DNA from: Climacium dendroides
Lineage: Eukaryota > Streptophyta > Bryopsida > Hypnales > Climaciaceae
Direction of reading: 5' to 3'
NCBI GenBank assembly: GCA_950106755.1
Contig: OX467092.1
Span: forward strand, 9,734,001 to 9,798,000
Length of the DNA: 64,000 bases
Position numbers and translations under genes: made by a program. The first letter of the stretch is position 1. The number at the start of each line of letters is the position of its first letter. Positions 1 through 12,619 of the stretch are shown here, in pieces. A model generated the notes under the pieces. That model did not search any database. It saw nothing but the letters and a program-made list of their open reading frames with translations, and was not told the origin of the DNA.

Positions 1-160
1 CTACTCTCCGCTTCTATTTTAAAATAAAAGCAACATCTTCGTATAAAAGCAATAAATGCAAAGGAAAACACTCCTTTTATTCTGAAGTGCACGGAGTCCC
101 ATTCTCATGATCCCACTTCATTCCATTCAGAAAATAGCAGTAGTTGTCTACTTCCTATGA

Positions 161-510
161 CATAACATCGTTAAGCCAATCAATATCCTCCCCCCTAGTT
201 GGAGGTATAATTCCCCCCAAGATGCCTAGGGGGGAGAATTTAGTTACAATTTGAGCCTTCTAATTGGCTCTTGGAAAATGTAAGCTTTTTGAGTGTTGAC
301 CTAGAGGGACGGATTTGGTGAGTTGGCCCTAGCCATCATCCCTGGGAACTCACAAAATCAACATGCATTCTAGGGGGTCATCATTTTGCGGAATAGGTGC
401 CCTTTCTATCATTTATTTATTTTTGTCATTGTGCAATTCATTTATCCTTGGGTAATTCTTGACGTTGGGGGAGTAAAAGGGAACCCCAAGCGAAGGTTAA
501 CAATATTATG
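161..510. mobile_element. CATAACAT-ended TIR element, copy 1
   Basis: The element starts CATAACATCGTTAAG and ends GGTTAACAATATTATG, forming an imperfect terminal inverted repeat of about 15 bp. Inside is a conserved block of C- and G-runs (188-245) that recurs in three further copies at 3773-4105, 13491-14219 and 48745-49294. This copy is in the opposite orientation to the one at 3773. No coding capacity is visible, so it is non-autonomous. I could not read a convincing target-site duplication, so the superfamily is open. Confidence 0.6.
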
Positions 511-1484
511 GACACTGAATTTTAGAAAAAAATTGTGTGTGTATGAGCAGTTTCTTGCTTTTCTAACATTAGGAAGACATTTCAGACCTCTATAGGGCCG
601 TTTTAAACATGTTCCCTCGTTGTTCCCCCTGCAGTGAGGGAACAACTAGCTGTCAGGAAAAGAAATTCAATAAATGCAAAAAAAAGTTCTTAGAATGCAA
701 AAAAAAATTTAGAATGCAAAAAAAAGTTGAAAAAAAAAAAAAAAAAAATTCCAAAAATGACGTAGCAGGGTGTCGACCACATCAACCTGCTGCGCGCTAT
801 CACTGTTGTAGTGCACTGCAGGGAATTCCCTGCCATGATAACTTGCAGCCGTACAGAGGCCTGAAATGTCTTCTAATGTTTAAATTTGGGCTTCCCTCCT
901 CAAAGGGAGTGTTGGAGTGTTGTTGCCACTTTTGCATCTTTTTGTTCCTGGAGTTGCAGTTCCACTTTCCTGACGACTGGGACCTCCCGGTCGTCCCGGC
1001 CATGACCACCAGGTACGGTAAGAGTTATGAACTTATCCTGAATTAATTCCATCCTGATCTTCCTGACCTGCCCATTTTACTGCAGTCAGTACGTCCCCAG
1101 GCCGGCACTCTGCTCAGTCAACTGAGAGCCAGTCTTCATTGTGTACCCGGAGCTCTGGACGGGTCTGGACAAGCAAGTGGTCTCCATTGCAACTAAGGGA
1201 ACAGGCTCAGGAAGCGTGCATCTAAGGGAAGAAAAGATTCCTGTGCAAAAATGGGTGGACCCAAAAGACTCTTTAGTTTTTTTTGTAGGAATACAACAGT
1301 GCACATTTTAATTTTAATTTTAATTTTCTGACTTGGAATGAACAAGATATGATTTTCCAAAGTCAGAAGTGACTAGGTCTCGATTAGTGCTCATAGGTAC
1401 AACTGTAATGAATCCAAACATGCCTGCCTTTGAATGGAGCCAGTGAGTCTAAAAAATGATTCACTGTACGTTTCACTCCCTATT
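511..1484. other. No gene seen; A-rich tract and GC-richer stretch
   Basis: This stretch contains A-rich direct repeats around 664-750, including a run of about 20 A, followed by a GC-richer stretch at about 760-1270. The lysine-rich frame across 609-1046 is produced by the poly-A tracts and shows no domain. No gene is supported. Confidence 0.4.
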
Positions 1485-2070
1485 GTGATAAATAAAAATT
1501 TATTGCAACTCCTAAACGTTCCAACGTCCTCGCGTAGTTTCAAGTCCAATTCAAAGTGCTGTAACTTTTGCATCCAATGTCTGAATTGAATCAAACTTGT
1601 TGGGAAATTTTCACTCTCTCTTTTAATTTACTTAGTAAAATTTTCAGATCAATCCAAGATGTACTTATTTTTTGGAAGCCAGTCAAAGTTCTCAGGTTCA
1701 ATTTAAATACACCAAACTGCATTTGATGGCTACAACTTCAAGGGCTTGTATCTCCTTCATCCAATGTTTGTTTTCAATAAAAAAATTTGTTGGGTTTTGT
1801 TCCCCTTTCACTCTAGTTGTTGTGGTAAAATGTTCATGTCAATCCAAGTTGTTTTGAATGTTTGGGAGCAATTCAAAGTTCAAAATCCCAACATTTTTGG
1901 ATTACAGTGAACTTCGGTTGCTTGTTTCTTCTTCATATAGTGTCCATTTTCAATAAATTTTATTGGAAAAGTTGCGCATACTAGTCTAGTTTGTGTGATT
2001 AAAAGTTCATATCAATCCAAGAATTTTTGAGTGACTGACAATTGCTTTAGTAAAAGGAGGTTCAAGCCTC
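1485..2070 (+). repeat. Long inverted repeat, left arm
   Basis: This arm aligns along its whole length with the reverse complement of 6180-6745. Shared blocks include the stretches ending in TCAATCCAAG, GAATGTTTGGGAG and ATACTAGTCTAGTTT. Identity by eye is roughly 75-80 percent with few gaps. The two arms lie about 4.1 kb apart. They could be long TIRs of one old element or two separate insertions in opposite orientation. Confidence 0.65.
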
Positions 2071-3400
2071 AGACATGTTTTTTGCAACTTTTTGACATTT
2101 CAAATCCATTTTACAGACCTTACCAGATTCAGGACCTTATTATGAGCAAAAATCACACATGATAGTGACCCATGTCACCTGCTCAATAGCCTAAAACCAC
2201 ACATATGGAATGGCAGTTTCTCTTCATACAAAGTCACTTCCATTTCTACATCCCTGTGCACTGTTTTAAGCACTTTTGTAGGGACAGTTCTTACTGCTTG
2301 AATGCTTGATTTCTGGACCTTCTCCTATGCCTTCTGAAATTGGAGCACCAGAAGCAACTGGAGCTCAGTGGAGTTGCCACTATGGAGCCCCCTGCCCATC
2401 TGAAATCAGATGTCCAGACGGGGAATGGAGACTAGCTCTGAAGCTGAGATGAACTAAATAATCCCTTACTCAGCCCCTTGGAAAAAATCTGAATTTTAAA
2501 ATTTTCTCAAATACAGTAAAATTGGCAAATTTTGAAATCATATTTGCAATCGGAGGCCCAAAATGAGGAAAGAGAGGGTGTCTAAGGTAAATTAATCAAG
2601 CTCAAAATAGGGGATCTTTTTTTTTATATGCCCCCTGGAATGAATTGGAGGGGCAAAGTGAGGGGAACAATTCACCCCCCACCTTCCAGTCAGTACTAAC
2701 CAAGCTGCTCAATAGGGTCAGTAGTGTACCTGTATTTTCAGTGCATAGTGAGGTTTTACACCCCCACCCACTCACTCATTTAATTTAAATATTTTTTCAA
2801 TTCCCCAATCCAGCCCCGCAATCCAAACTAAATATTTTTTTTTATTCCCCAATCCAACCTCCAACCCAACTCAAACCCTAAATATCTCCCCCACCTTTAA
2901 TTTGTAATTTCAAATTGACATGAAGTTCTACAATTGATATGGGATTTTAGTGTGTACATGTATACATCTTTTATACTCATACTTGTATCCATATTTATAT
3001 CCATATCTATTTTTTGTACTTGTATTTGTCTTTTGTATCCGTATCCATAATCATAGTCATATTCATATCTATCTTTTGTATTTGTATCATTTTCGTATCC
3101 ATATTTGTATCCCAGATCGACAACTTGGAGATTGGTTTTATTTATTTTTTCTATGAGAAGATCTACGGTCTAAAATTTTTTTAAATAAAAAATGAGAGGG
3201 GAGGCAAGGGCGGGGGGGGCATTTTTTCACCAGATAGTTAGGGTGAAGTGGCCCCCTCGCTTAGCCCCTCCAAGTCATCCCAAGGGTGCATGTAAGAAAA
3301 AAAAGACCCCCTATTATGAGCATGAAAATACCTCTCCTAGCCAATTTGGAAGCTCTAATTTCAAGTAATAATCCAAAATTCGCAAATTTTATCATGTGTG
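2071..3400. repeat. Dispersed repeat module and TATCCATAT microsatellite
   Basis: At about 2510-2680 lies a module (GCAAATTTTGAA...CATATTTGCAATC...AATCAAGCTCAAAATAGGGG) that also occurs near 26500, 55310 and 55560. From 2945 to 3115 there is a degenerate microsatellite of TATCCATAT and TTTGTATC units. The frame across it is repetitive and not a gene. A related fragment in inverse orientation lies near 3330-3400. Confidence 0.5.
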
Positions 3401-3772
3401 GAATCTTTTTTTTAACTTAGCGTTTTCCCGAGGGTCTGAGCAAGGGGGTCAATCAATTCATCCTGGCCCTCACCCATTGGGATGAGAGCATCCCCACACA
3501 TCTTGCAAAATGGATGACTTCTTGATAGTGGCGTGTAAAAGTGTCCCATCCGTCTTGCAAAACGGACGACTTTTGAAGTGAGGAAGGGCTTACAAGCCGA
3601 AGGTGGCTTGCATATTGGGGCCATTTTGCAAGCCACACACCTGCTTGCAAAACAACAAAGAACAAGAAGTGGTCCCCCCTCCCCAAACCTCTCACCCAAG
3701 TATAAAAAACTTTCAATATTGTCAAAACTGAAAATGACCACTACAAAAATAATTCGACCACACATAACCTCA

Positions 3773-4105
3773 CATAACATTGTTAACGTTCGTTGGGGGT
3801 CCCTTTTGCTTTCCCCGAAATGAGGAGCCCCCCAGCGTTCCAAATTACCCACTCAAGATATTACCATACTATCAGAAGAGAAGGCCCTTGTTGCCTTTGA
3901 GTTGTGACAGAGTGCCCGGGGATGATGGCGAGGGCCAACTCAGCAAACCCGTCCCGCAAGCCACCACTACTTGCAAGAGTTACTAACCTTGGCCTTCAAC
4001 CAATCCAGTAACTCACATTATAACTAAATTCTCCCCCAGGACATCTTGGGGGGGAATTATACCTCCAGCTGGGGGGAGGATATCTAGCCACTTAGCAATG
4101 TTATG
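3773..4105. mobile_element. CATAACAT-ended TIR element, copy 2
   Basis: The ends are CATAACATTGTTAACG and TTAGCAATGTTATG. The interior block of C/G runs at 4025-4085 matches copy 1 in reverse orientation and copies 3 and 4 in direct orientation. Length is 333 bp, and no coding frame of note is present. Confidence 0.6.
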
Positions 4106-4338
4106 CCACTGGTTGGCCTCCTGGCCTGCAACCAGTGAAGCTGATTGCTTTGCAAAATGGGAGGCGTGGCAAAACGCCATCCCACATTTTTGCAGGACAG
4201 GTGGATATGCTGTGAGGCTCATTGCTTCCCCCAGCATGCAAAACGGAAGGCCTGGCATTTTGCCAACCACATTTTTTTGCAAGGTGGGTGGGCATGCTCC
4301 GAGTGGGTCATCAGGCTGGCCGGCAGGTTGAAGGTTGA

Positions 4339-4622
4339 AGGTAGGGGGTTGTAAAAGCGACCCTTTAAGAGCTGATTTGCATTTTGGGGAAGCTAAACTG
4401 TTTAAAATAATTTTCAGTAAATTTTCGTGGCAAGAAAAATGGAATTGGCATCTAACCCAAGTCGTTTCATATTTTTCGGATCTTCATGGAATTAGTTATG
4501 AATTTTTGAAGTTGAAAACACAGTGGTTTCGAAAAGCGACCCCCTCCTGAAATGTACACTTCTGGTACATGTCAGAGGTAAAATGTACCATATCGCTTTT
4601 CGCTTTTACAGCCCCCTCCCCT
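4339..4622. mobile_element. G-run TIR MITE, copy 1
   Basis: The ends are GGTAGGGGGTTGTAAAAGCG and its near reverse complement (CTTTTACAGCCCCCTCCCC). The interior includes the marker GGAATTGGCATCTAACCC and a small palindrome built on AAATGTACA/TGTACATT. Related copies lie at 32784-33111, 34890-35460 (interrupted), 42081-42398 and about 46090-46405. Confidence 0.6.
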
Positions 4623-6179
4623 AGTCTGTCCTGCCCTGCCACAGCGAGCAGCATTGACTGTTCCTCAGCCTTTCCCATTTCCCAGCCTTGTGCTTTTTCC
4701 TCCTCCATTCATTCAATCATTTTTGAAGATTTGGCCGAAGGAGCCCCTTAATGCTGGTATGCCAGTTGGGCTCTTGCCATTTCATTTGCCATAAAGTACC
4801 GTAAAAAAGGTAGGTCGGTAGGGAAGAATGGGTGAAAAAGATTATACCGCAATCTGGATTCGACAAATGGAAGAAAATATTATTGATATGATCTTCATGG
4901 TTTCTTTTGGTAAGGACAACAAATGGAAGATGATAAAGTAGAAATACATGTGAGCATTCCACAATAAACACACACCAGATTCGGTCATGGCACGTTGAAG
5001 AGCGAATGAAAACTTGGATTGAAGTACAGCATGACGGAGGTCATTTGTTTCGCCCACAAAAAAAAGGATTTAGGGGAAAAAAAGGGAAGGAAAAAAAAAG
5101 TACAGTATGGCACAAAGGAAGAATGAGGTTGTGTGGGGGCACGAGAATAGAATGTGAGCGGAGATGGAGGGGGTCTTTCATAAAGTGGGGGATGACAGGG
5201 GCAGCTTTTAGGAATGTAGCATAGCATAGGAATGATTGTGCCTTGTTCCTCATGAGGTACAAGATGATGCCGCCCAAGTTGGAGAGACTTTCGGTTAAAT
5301 GCGAGGACCCGGGTGGGCAAAGGACAAAGCCATAGGAAAGACAAATTTATTCATTGGGAGGTGGAAAGGGCCCCCTTGTGCCATTAGCATTAACCCCTGA
5401 GTGCCTAGAGCAAATTCAAGTGAAATTCAGATTTTTTTTCGACTTTAATCCGCTCAAGCTTTCTCCTAAGAAGAGATTCACATAATCCAACCGTACCGAT
5501 TGGTAGTCGAGAAAGACCCGGAGGTGTGGAGAAAAGGATATGTCTTTTGACTGTACTACGCACAAGATTATAGTGGTCAAACGAGAATGGTTTTCGAAAC
5601 GGAGAGGCCAGATTTTGGCCTCTAGGGTAGTCAGGGTAATCACTTTTTGTATACAATATCCAAATGCCATGTTTTTCTCGTGTGTTGGAACCTCCTTTCA
5701 CTTGTCGAAAATAACATATGAACATTTGATTAGTCTAATAATAGAAGATAGGCTAAGTAGCAAAAAGTAGTTGTTTGGGGTGTACCTACCTTAGCTAATC
5801 CCTTTTTGATCACTTGACCCCTTGTCACCCTAAAGCTTGTTTGAATTCAAAAACATCGTTGCTTTTGAAGTGTTGTTGTTCAAAATGACACTAAGTTATG
5901 GAGATTTCAACCGTACAATCTTGTAGTGTATGTGTTGGAGATGACATGAGTCAAATTTGGAATCATTTGACCATACAGATTGCAAGATTATAATATTTTA
6001 GTGTTGAAAAAGGGATACTGAAATTTTCCAAGCAAGGCATCTAGAGGTGAAATTCAATTTCAAACCTAGTCAAATGGAAAAAAATCTTTAAACTATGAAA
6101 TGATTCAAAACCAACATACAAACACATTGGTGAAAGAAAATGTCATTGAATTGTCAAAGAAATAACAAAAAAAAAGGTG
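4623..6179. other. No gene seen
   Basis: The stretch 5040-5200 is purine-rich (AAGGAAAAAAAAAG type) and makes open frames on the opposite strand that are rich in Pro, Phe and Ser. No recognisable domain, splice structure or codon pattern supports a gene. The rest is AT-rich and unassigned. Confidence 0.35.
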
Positions 6180-6745
6180 CAAAAAACATAACTAAGGTTG
6201 AACCTCTTTCTAATAAAATGATTCTTAGTGAATCATAACTTCTTGGATTGATATGAAATTTTAGCCACGTAAACTAGACTAGTATGAACAACTCTTACAA
6301 AAAGAATTATTGGAAAAGGACACTGTATGAAGAAGAAATAAACCGTTGAAGTTTGTTGTAATCCAAAAGTGTTGGGATTTTGAACTTTGAACTTCTCCCA
6401 AACATTCAAAACAACTTGGATTGACTTGAAAATTTTACCACAATAACTAGACCTCAAGGGAAACATAACCCAATAAATTTTATTAAAAATGAAAATTGGA
6501 TGAAGGAGACACAAACCACCGAAGTTGCAACCTTCAAATGGAATTTGGTGAACTCAAATTGAACATGTGAACTTTGATTGGCTTCCAAGAAATCAGTACA
6601 TCTTGGATTGATCTGAAAATTTTATCTTATAAACTAGAAAAGAAGCACAAATTTTCCAACAAGTTTTTATTCAATTCGGACATCGGACACAAAAGTTATA
6701 ACACTTTGAATTGGATTTGAAACTATGTGAGGACACTTTTGGTCC
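6180..6745 (-). repeat. Long inverted repeat, right arm
   Basis: This is the reverse-complement partner of 1485-2070, aligned end to end. The outer boundary lies near the stretch reading TGTGAGGACACTTTTGG. Confidence 0.65.
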
Positions 6746-6769
6746 CCTTCAACAATGAGGGATTAAGCA

Positions 6770-7150
6770 ATTTAGTATATTTGCTTTAGGAGTATGGTAC
6801 GGGGAAATATTTCCTTACTTATAGAAACAGATTTTAGAAGGGTTTTATATTTTTTACATTTTTCCCTCAAATACAAAATTACCATGAATTTTTTTCATAA
6901 AGATTCCGTTCAACCTATTCTTGTGTTATAGATCATTATATTTCAAACGACAGACTAATTACAAAATTGACCATGCTTCAATGTAGGTGATAAGTTTGGT
7001 TTCCAATGTATATCTTGTGATCATTATATGCTTTCAATATACACCTCCCCAACATTTGTATTATATCAACTATCACCTAACCATGTGAGTTGTTCACCTA
7101 AACCACAATTGATCGAAAACATGACAATCTAAGTAGCAAAAATGGGGGGC
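6770..7150. repeat. Dispersed repeat shared with 46480-46850
   Basis: The segment resembles 46480-46850, and in part 57430-57620. Shared order: a GGGGAAATATTTCC-like block, an AATTACCATGAATTTTT-like block, then a block on TATATCTTGTGATCATTATAT. The copies are old and divergent. No protein is recognisable. The stretch from 7151 to 8033 that follows is AT-rich with nothing identifiable. Confidence 0.45.
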
Positions 7151-8033
7151 TAATCAGAAAGAGGTTGGCTACCTTAAATACTCTACTACAATGTTTTCTA
7201 GGATGAACAAACTATTATCATGGTCATTAGTTATGCAATCATCCACTAATAGAATGAATAAATGCATTCTTTATTTCACTATAGAAAAGTTGATAAATGT
7301 TCATTGAATAATTTTTATCCTCTAAATCCTTACAAAGATAATTTGATTCGAAGGACATTCTAGCCTATGGTTGCAAGATGGTCTTCTTATGGGTTTTTCT
7401 TTTGTTTTGGGGAGACCAATAGGGAGGACACTTTTGTAAATGAAGAAGATGATGCTCGTCATACCTAAGCTTAGTTGAAAGAGGAGGCTAAGTTTTTACA
7501 ATGCTAACAAAACAAGTTAACCTTTAAAGGATAAATAAGCTTGAAGGACATGGTTTTAGGATCAAATCTCAATTTTCACATAATTCTTGATTTTAAATGT
7601 TTTAAACTGTAACTAAGAAAATGTAGCTTCAATTTTCAATTTTTTAATTTTAATTTTAATTTTGAAAATTATTAAATTTTTATTTTTTGCGACACTCCAA
7701 AAGTAGCATCTTGGAACCATAAAAACACACCACTTTTGAACTTTTACTATCACATTTCTCTTTGTGAGAGCTCAAAGAATACATTAGTTACACCCTACAT
7801 TTTTTATTTTTAAAATTCACACTATTTTAAGCACTTTTATAATTACTATGATTCTTACAAAGAAATTACTTCAAAAACTCATAAATTTTGTTTTAATGTT
7901 TTTATAATTATGAAAAATGAAGTTCAATTTTGGATATATATATTACCACACAAAAAAATATTAAATTTTGAAAGGTGTATTTTAATATAAAAAACTAATG
8001 AAGTTTTACCAACTTGGGAACATGGAATGTCAT

Positions 8034-8967
8034 TTAATCTCTAAAGTCTGAAGGCCTTTTTTCCATCAAAAACCACTCAAAACTACCATTTCAATAGTAA
8101 AGAGCAAAAAAAAAACTTAATGGTTTTTTTTGCATATTTAACCATAGGATCTTGTACTAGACTAGTGCAAAAATGTGTAGAAGAAATTTCACAAACTTTG
8201 ATTATGTAGATTGCAAGGGATTTGCATTTAATGTGAAAGAAACAAGTTCTTTTGCATCTTGTTCAACTACATTTTTTAGCTTTGAACCTTTATAACTTAT
8301 AATTTTTGCTTTATTAATTTTGAATTTCTAATTTTACATAATAAAGAATTGAGCTAAGGATTTAGGAATTTAAAACTAAAAACTAAAAAGCCAAAAAAAC
8401 AAACAAACTTAGTTTTCACTCATTAAAAAATTATTAAGTAGAAGTAAGTTCAAAATTAAAGGAAAATCTAAATTGTTTATAGCTTTGAGATTGAATTAAA
8501 CACTAATCTCAATAGTGAGATTGTTTTGGTAAGAGATCTTAACCTTGTGATTTTTTTTAAATTGTGAAAATTGAGGTTAGAAATGAATCCTACAAGTTAT
8601 TTTTCCGAGAAAATGTTCCGATTGCTTGAATTACAAGATTGACCATAACTTTCACATAGCAAATCCAAATGGAATAAATGAAAGCTTTCTATGTACATAA
8701 AAATATAGTCTATACAAAGAAAAAAATTAATTTAAATTCTTTTGAAGGGATTTTTTTACTCACCAATTTTTCTTTAAAGAAAGGGATTTTTGTGCCATAA
8801 CTTTTGCTCCTAGGCTCCAATTGAAATAAAAATTAAATTTTCAAAAAGCTAATGTGTTTTTCTATCTTCACAAAAAAAACAGAAAATTGAAACAAATATT
8901 CAGACCATAGGAGCGTATCTGAAATCCATTTTGTCCCATGAGGGGACATTGGGACTTTGGGGATTAA
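8034..8967. mobile_element. TTAA-flanked CCCCTAAAG element (F1), diverged copy
   Basis: The left end reads TTAATCTCTAAAGTCTGAAGG and the right end GGACTTTGGGGATTAA, with TTAA at both outer edges. The interior shares the series CACTCAAAACTACCATTT, then CTTGTACTAGACTAG, then CAAATGGAATAAATGAAAGC with the copies at 26830 and 58659. No intact frame is present, so it is non-autonomous. Confidence 0.6.
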
Positions 8968-11900
8968 GGACTAAAGCCATTAGTTACTTTGTTTGTTATA
9001 TTTCATGGTTACCTATACCTACCTATGACTCTCTTTGATATTGTATCTAGTGGCACAATTGGCATAAAACATTTCTAAAAATTCATAACATAATATTTGA
9101 GAAATTATTCTTTTTTAGAAAATTATTGTATGGGATGAAGATGAGTCTTTTAACCTTTAAAGCTATTTGATTATATTTCACCAAAAAACACTCAAAATGG
9201 GTAACTTTGATGGCAATAACCACCTCAAAGTGATGATTGCAATCTTATTGCATCTTACCGTAATATTTAGTGGTAGACAACTTCATTATATTGTAGTAAA
9301 CAAATGGGAGTTTTTGATTGCATAAATTGTAAGATTATAGTGTTTGAAGTTGGATAAATGCTTTGGGGGGCATCCAAATTTAGGACAGCTTTGATTTGGG
9401 GAGGCTTTTGTATAAGTTAATTTCATTTTTTGCTTTAATTTTTTTTTCTTTTGTCATAGAGTTCACTATATGTTCAGAAAATTTCATAACATTTCAAGTT
9501 GGGGAATATGTACCAAAAAGTTTCAAATGTTACTAATGGAGTTCTAGATTTCAGTTAGCCCTTGAAGAGGGAGAAAAAAATTGTCCAAAATTTTGTGGCT
9601 TTGGCAAGTTTAATCAATTTATGACTTGAAACACCAAAATTGAGCTCAAGGGCAATCGAGTATAAAGCATATGGCTTGTTTTTTACTAGGGCCTCATTTG
9701 CAAAAGATAGGGTGATCAATTTTCATGAATGAGGGGAATATGATGTAACCAAAATTAAATGACCTACTAGTGAGGCATTAGTTTCTCCTTGCATAGATTC
9801 AACAATAGTTGCCTTGATTAGAAACTTGTTTGATGAGATATTATAGTAAATGGATTTGCACTATTGGTAATGATAATAGTAACAAAGACTCTTCTTATCA
9901 TTAAGAAATAAAACCCTTACATATTGATTTCTTGTATTCTTTGTTTTGTACACCATGGCAAGTTTTTAGTTTAAAATACATTACTTTTTGTCCCAATGTT
10001 AGGTTTAGGGGGGGACTTTTTCTTTCTAAATAATTTAGAAAAAATTATAGAATTGAATATTTTTTAATCAAAATTGATAAGGCAGGTGGATAAATTCAGG
10101 GCTGAATCCTCTTCTGCTATAGAGAGGTGCTGATGGAAAATATTAAAATTGGTTGGCCATGACACTTTTTCATTGGAACCATATTTGTGATATAAAAAGT
10201 CAATCGTTTTCATAATAGGAATGGAAATTAGGTTTGCACGAATATTTTCAATTCAAGACCATGATAATAGGCCCATGATTATATGCACTAATAATTTTGA
10301 ATTTATATGAAATCTTTAATTTATATGAAATCTTTAGGATGATTCTTACAATTCTCAATATTTCTTTCATAGTTATTAGTGATTTAGGCTCTTTTTTCCA
10401 TGAAATACTCTAAATCCTTTGACCTTTCATAACTTTTGCATATATGGTATCTAAAGTTGCATTCTTTGGCCCATTGGAAACTCCTTTTAGTTGCCAACAA
10501 GAAAATTTGGAAGTAGCAAAAAGGAGTGGCTTGGGGGTACCTATCTTTGTGCTAGCTAGGAGAGATTGATCCCCTCCTAGCCAAGGATAAACGTAGAAAT
10601 TATTGCCGTCTATTTTGTACCACACTATTTTGTATTTTGTCACCTTTTACCAAATTTGGAGCCTTCGATTGAAAGTATGAATTCAAAATTTCCAAATTTT
10701 ACCATGGATGGCAAATAAATAATTCCAGTTTTTCTCCAAAGATAAAATGTGGGGGAATGAGGGGGTCAATTCACCTTCTCCAGTGCTAAGAGATGAGGGG
10801 GATTCACCTCAAATTAAAAGCTCCAAATTATTTGCAATTAGAGGCCCCAAATTTGGTAATAAAGGTGAAGAAATACAAAAAATCAAGCCCTTGGATAGGT
10901 GGTCAAGCTTTGACAAGTCAACCTATTGTTAATAGACTAGGGAGCTTAACAAATGTATCAAATTTTTATTGTTAGTTTGTGTGGATTTCTTGAAATGAAG
11001 TCACATAATTTTTATTTTAAATGATTCCTAGGTGTAAGTTTGTGTGAGCATTGAACATTTTTAATTTTTTTTCATAACTTTGGATTGTTTTGACTCCCAA
11101 CACAAAATCAATCCCAACAACCCAATTCTTGAGTTCCACAAATTTTGAGATATTTTTGTAAAACACACAAAAAAGAGCCTTACAGTTGAATCTCCTTGTC
11201 TTTTACGTAGTTCTTGCCCTTCTGTGCATAAGTTGTGCTTGTTGTTGTAGCTAGCAAAGAGACTAAAAGGAGAGTTTGAAGGTGGTGGGGTAGCCATGGA
11301 GAGAACTTACATCTTCCATGCTAGCGTTGTTGTCACTTTGTTGCTTCTTGGCTAGTTAAAATGCATAATCTAATGAATAGGATGGGCTACAAGGCAGTAT
11401 TGCTCTATTTTGGATGAATGCACATTTTTTGGGATGAGAATTTTTTTCATCCACATACTACAAGTTTCATCCATTTTAGTGGATGTAAAAAATAAAAAAT
11501 TGTAGAATTTGCCTTTGTACAACAATTTTTTTTGGCAATTTGATAGTCATTTGCACCAAAATAATGGACCTAGTACCATACTTTTGGAAACTTTGAGTTT
11601 GGGAGCCCTTTTCAAGGTGTAGTTTGGGCATTTTGAAAAGTAATTTTTTTGGGCATTTTCAAGGAGCACCACTGGTCAATTAATTGTTGGGTGTAAGGTC
11701 ATCATTTTGTAGGCATTTAGTATATCCCCAAGACCCCATGTGGCCCTTTATTCCACGTCCCAAAACTTCATCTCCTTCAATCGGGCAATATTCAAAGAGA
11801 TGCAAAAAAATAAAAATGAACAATGTTAATTGCCCCCTTCAGTCATTTCATTTGTCTTTTGATTGATGATTGCATGGATGGAGGGGGAACTACTACTTGG

Positions 11901-12040
11901 AGTTTTGTTATTGGTTCCCTACAACAATCGAAAACCAAATCTAACCAATTTTGCAATGTCTCAAAGTACAATAGGAAGATACATTTGGGGACAAAAAATC
12001 AAGGCCAATTAAAAGATCATTTGGGGACAGAGGGAGTACT
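8968..12040. other. No gene seen; scattered repeat fragments
   Basis: This is AT-rich DNA without a credible reading frame. Near 10640-10870 are fragments of the CATATTTGCAAT repeat module. At about 11398-11508 is a small repeat built on CATCCATTTTAGTGGATG, whose relative in inverse orientation lies at 44755-44855. The rest is unassigned. Confidence 0.35.
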
Positions 12041-12044
12041 TTCT

Positions 12045-12510
12045 ATCCAATACATAAATGAATGTTTAATCCATAAACGACACGGAGGACATTTTCTAGC
12101 TAATACATGACAAAGAATCTCTCCATGTAGGATAGAAGTGCAACTATTCATCCTCCAAATTTTGTGGGAAAAGAAAAGGTCTTCTACAGTAGTATGTCTT
12201 CCAATGAGTATTTTTTTCATTGTTTTAAGCCAACAATTCACACAGTACCCAAACAAATGATTTTCATAGTGATTAGCTCATCCTTTAACCCTTAAACATC
12301 GAGGTGGACATTTGGCATCCGATGGATGACAGAGATTCTCTCCACATAGGATAAAAGTGCAACTATTCGACCTCAGAATTTTGTGTGGAAAAGGGAGATC
12401 TTCTACAGTACTCTAACTTTCAATGAGTGCTTTTGCAATTTGTTAACCCAATGATTTGCACAGTCATGAAAGTTGATGATTTCCAAGGTCACCCCCATCG
12501 TCCTTTACAA
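12045..12510. repeat. Tandem pair of about 215-bp TTAACCCTTAAA units (F2)
   Basis: Two consecutive units share blocks in the same order: GACAGAGATTCTCTCCA, GTGCAACTATTC, TTGTGTGGAAAAG, CTTCTACAGTA and CCAATGATT. The second begins TTTAACCCTTAAACATCGAGG at 12282. Units of the same family occur as a tandem trio at 23330-23860 and singly at 33749, 47270 and 56131. Confidence 0.65.
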
Positions 12511-12544
12511 ATTAAAAAGGTTAAATTTGGAGCACCGCCTTAAC

Positions 12545-12585
12545 ATTGAATATCGCCACTTTGGCACTTCATAAAAAAAATGAAA
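12545..12585. repeat. Fragment of a repeat shared with 24880 and 55858
   Basis: The block around GCCACTTTGGCACTTCATAA matches the end of the copies at 24880-25180 (opposite strand) and 55858-56090. Confidence 0.45.
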
Positions 12586-12619
12586 CAAACAAACAAACAA
12601 AAACAAGCCTGCTTTTGTA

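Noticed and set aside
609..1046. 145-residue plus-strand frame
   Set aside because: Its lysine-rich half is translated poly-A, the rest has no domain, and no splice or start context supports it.
2950..3156. Plus-strand frame rich in Tyr, Leu, His and Ile
   Set aside because: It is a translated TATCCATAT microsatellite.
3412..3852. 146-residue minus-strand frame
   Set aside because: It runs across the border of a TIR element and repeat DNA, overlaps other frames on both strands, and shows no recognisable domain.
4985..5344. 119-residue minus-strand frame
   Set aside because: It is compositionally driven by the purine-rich strand, with no domain and no conserved start context.
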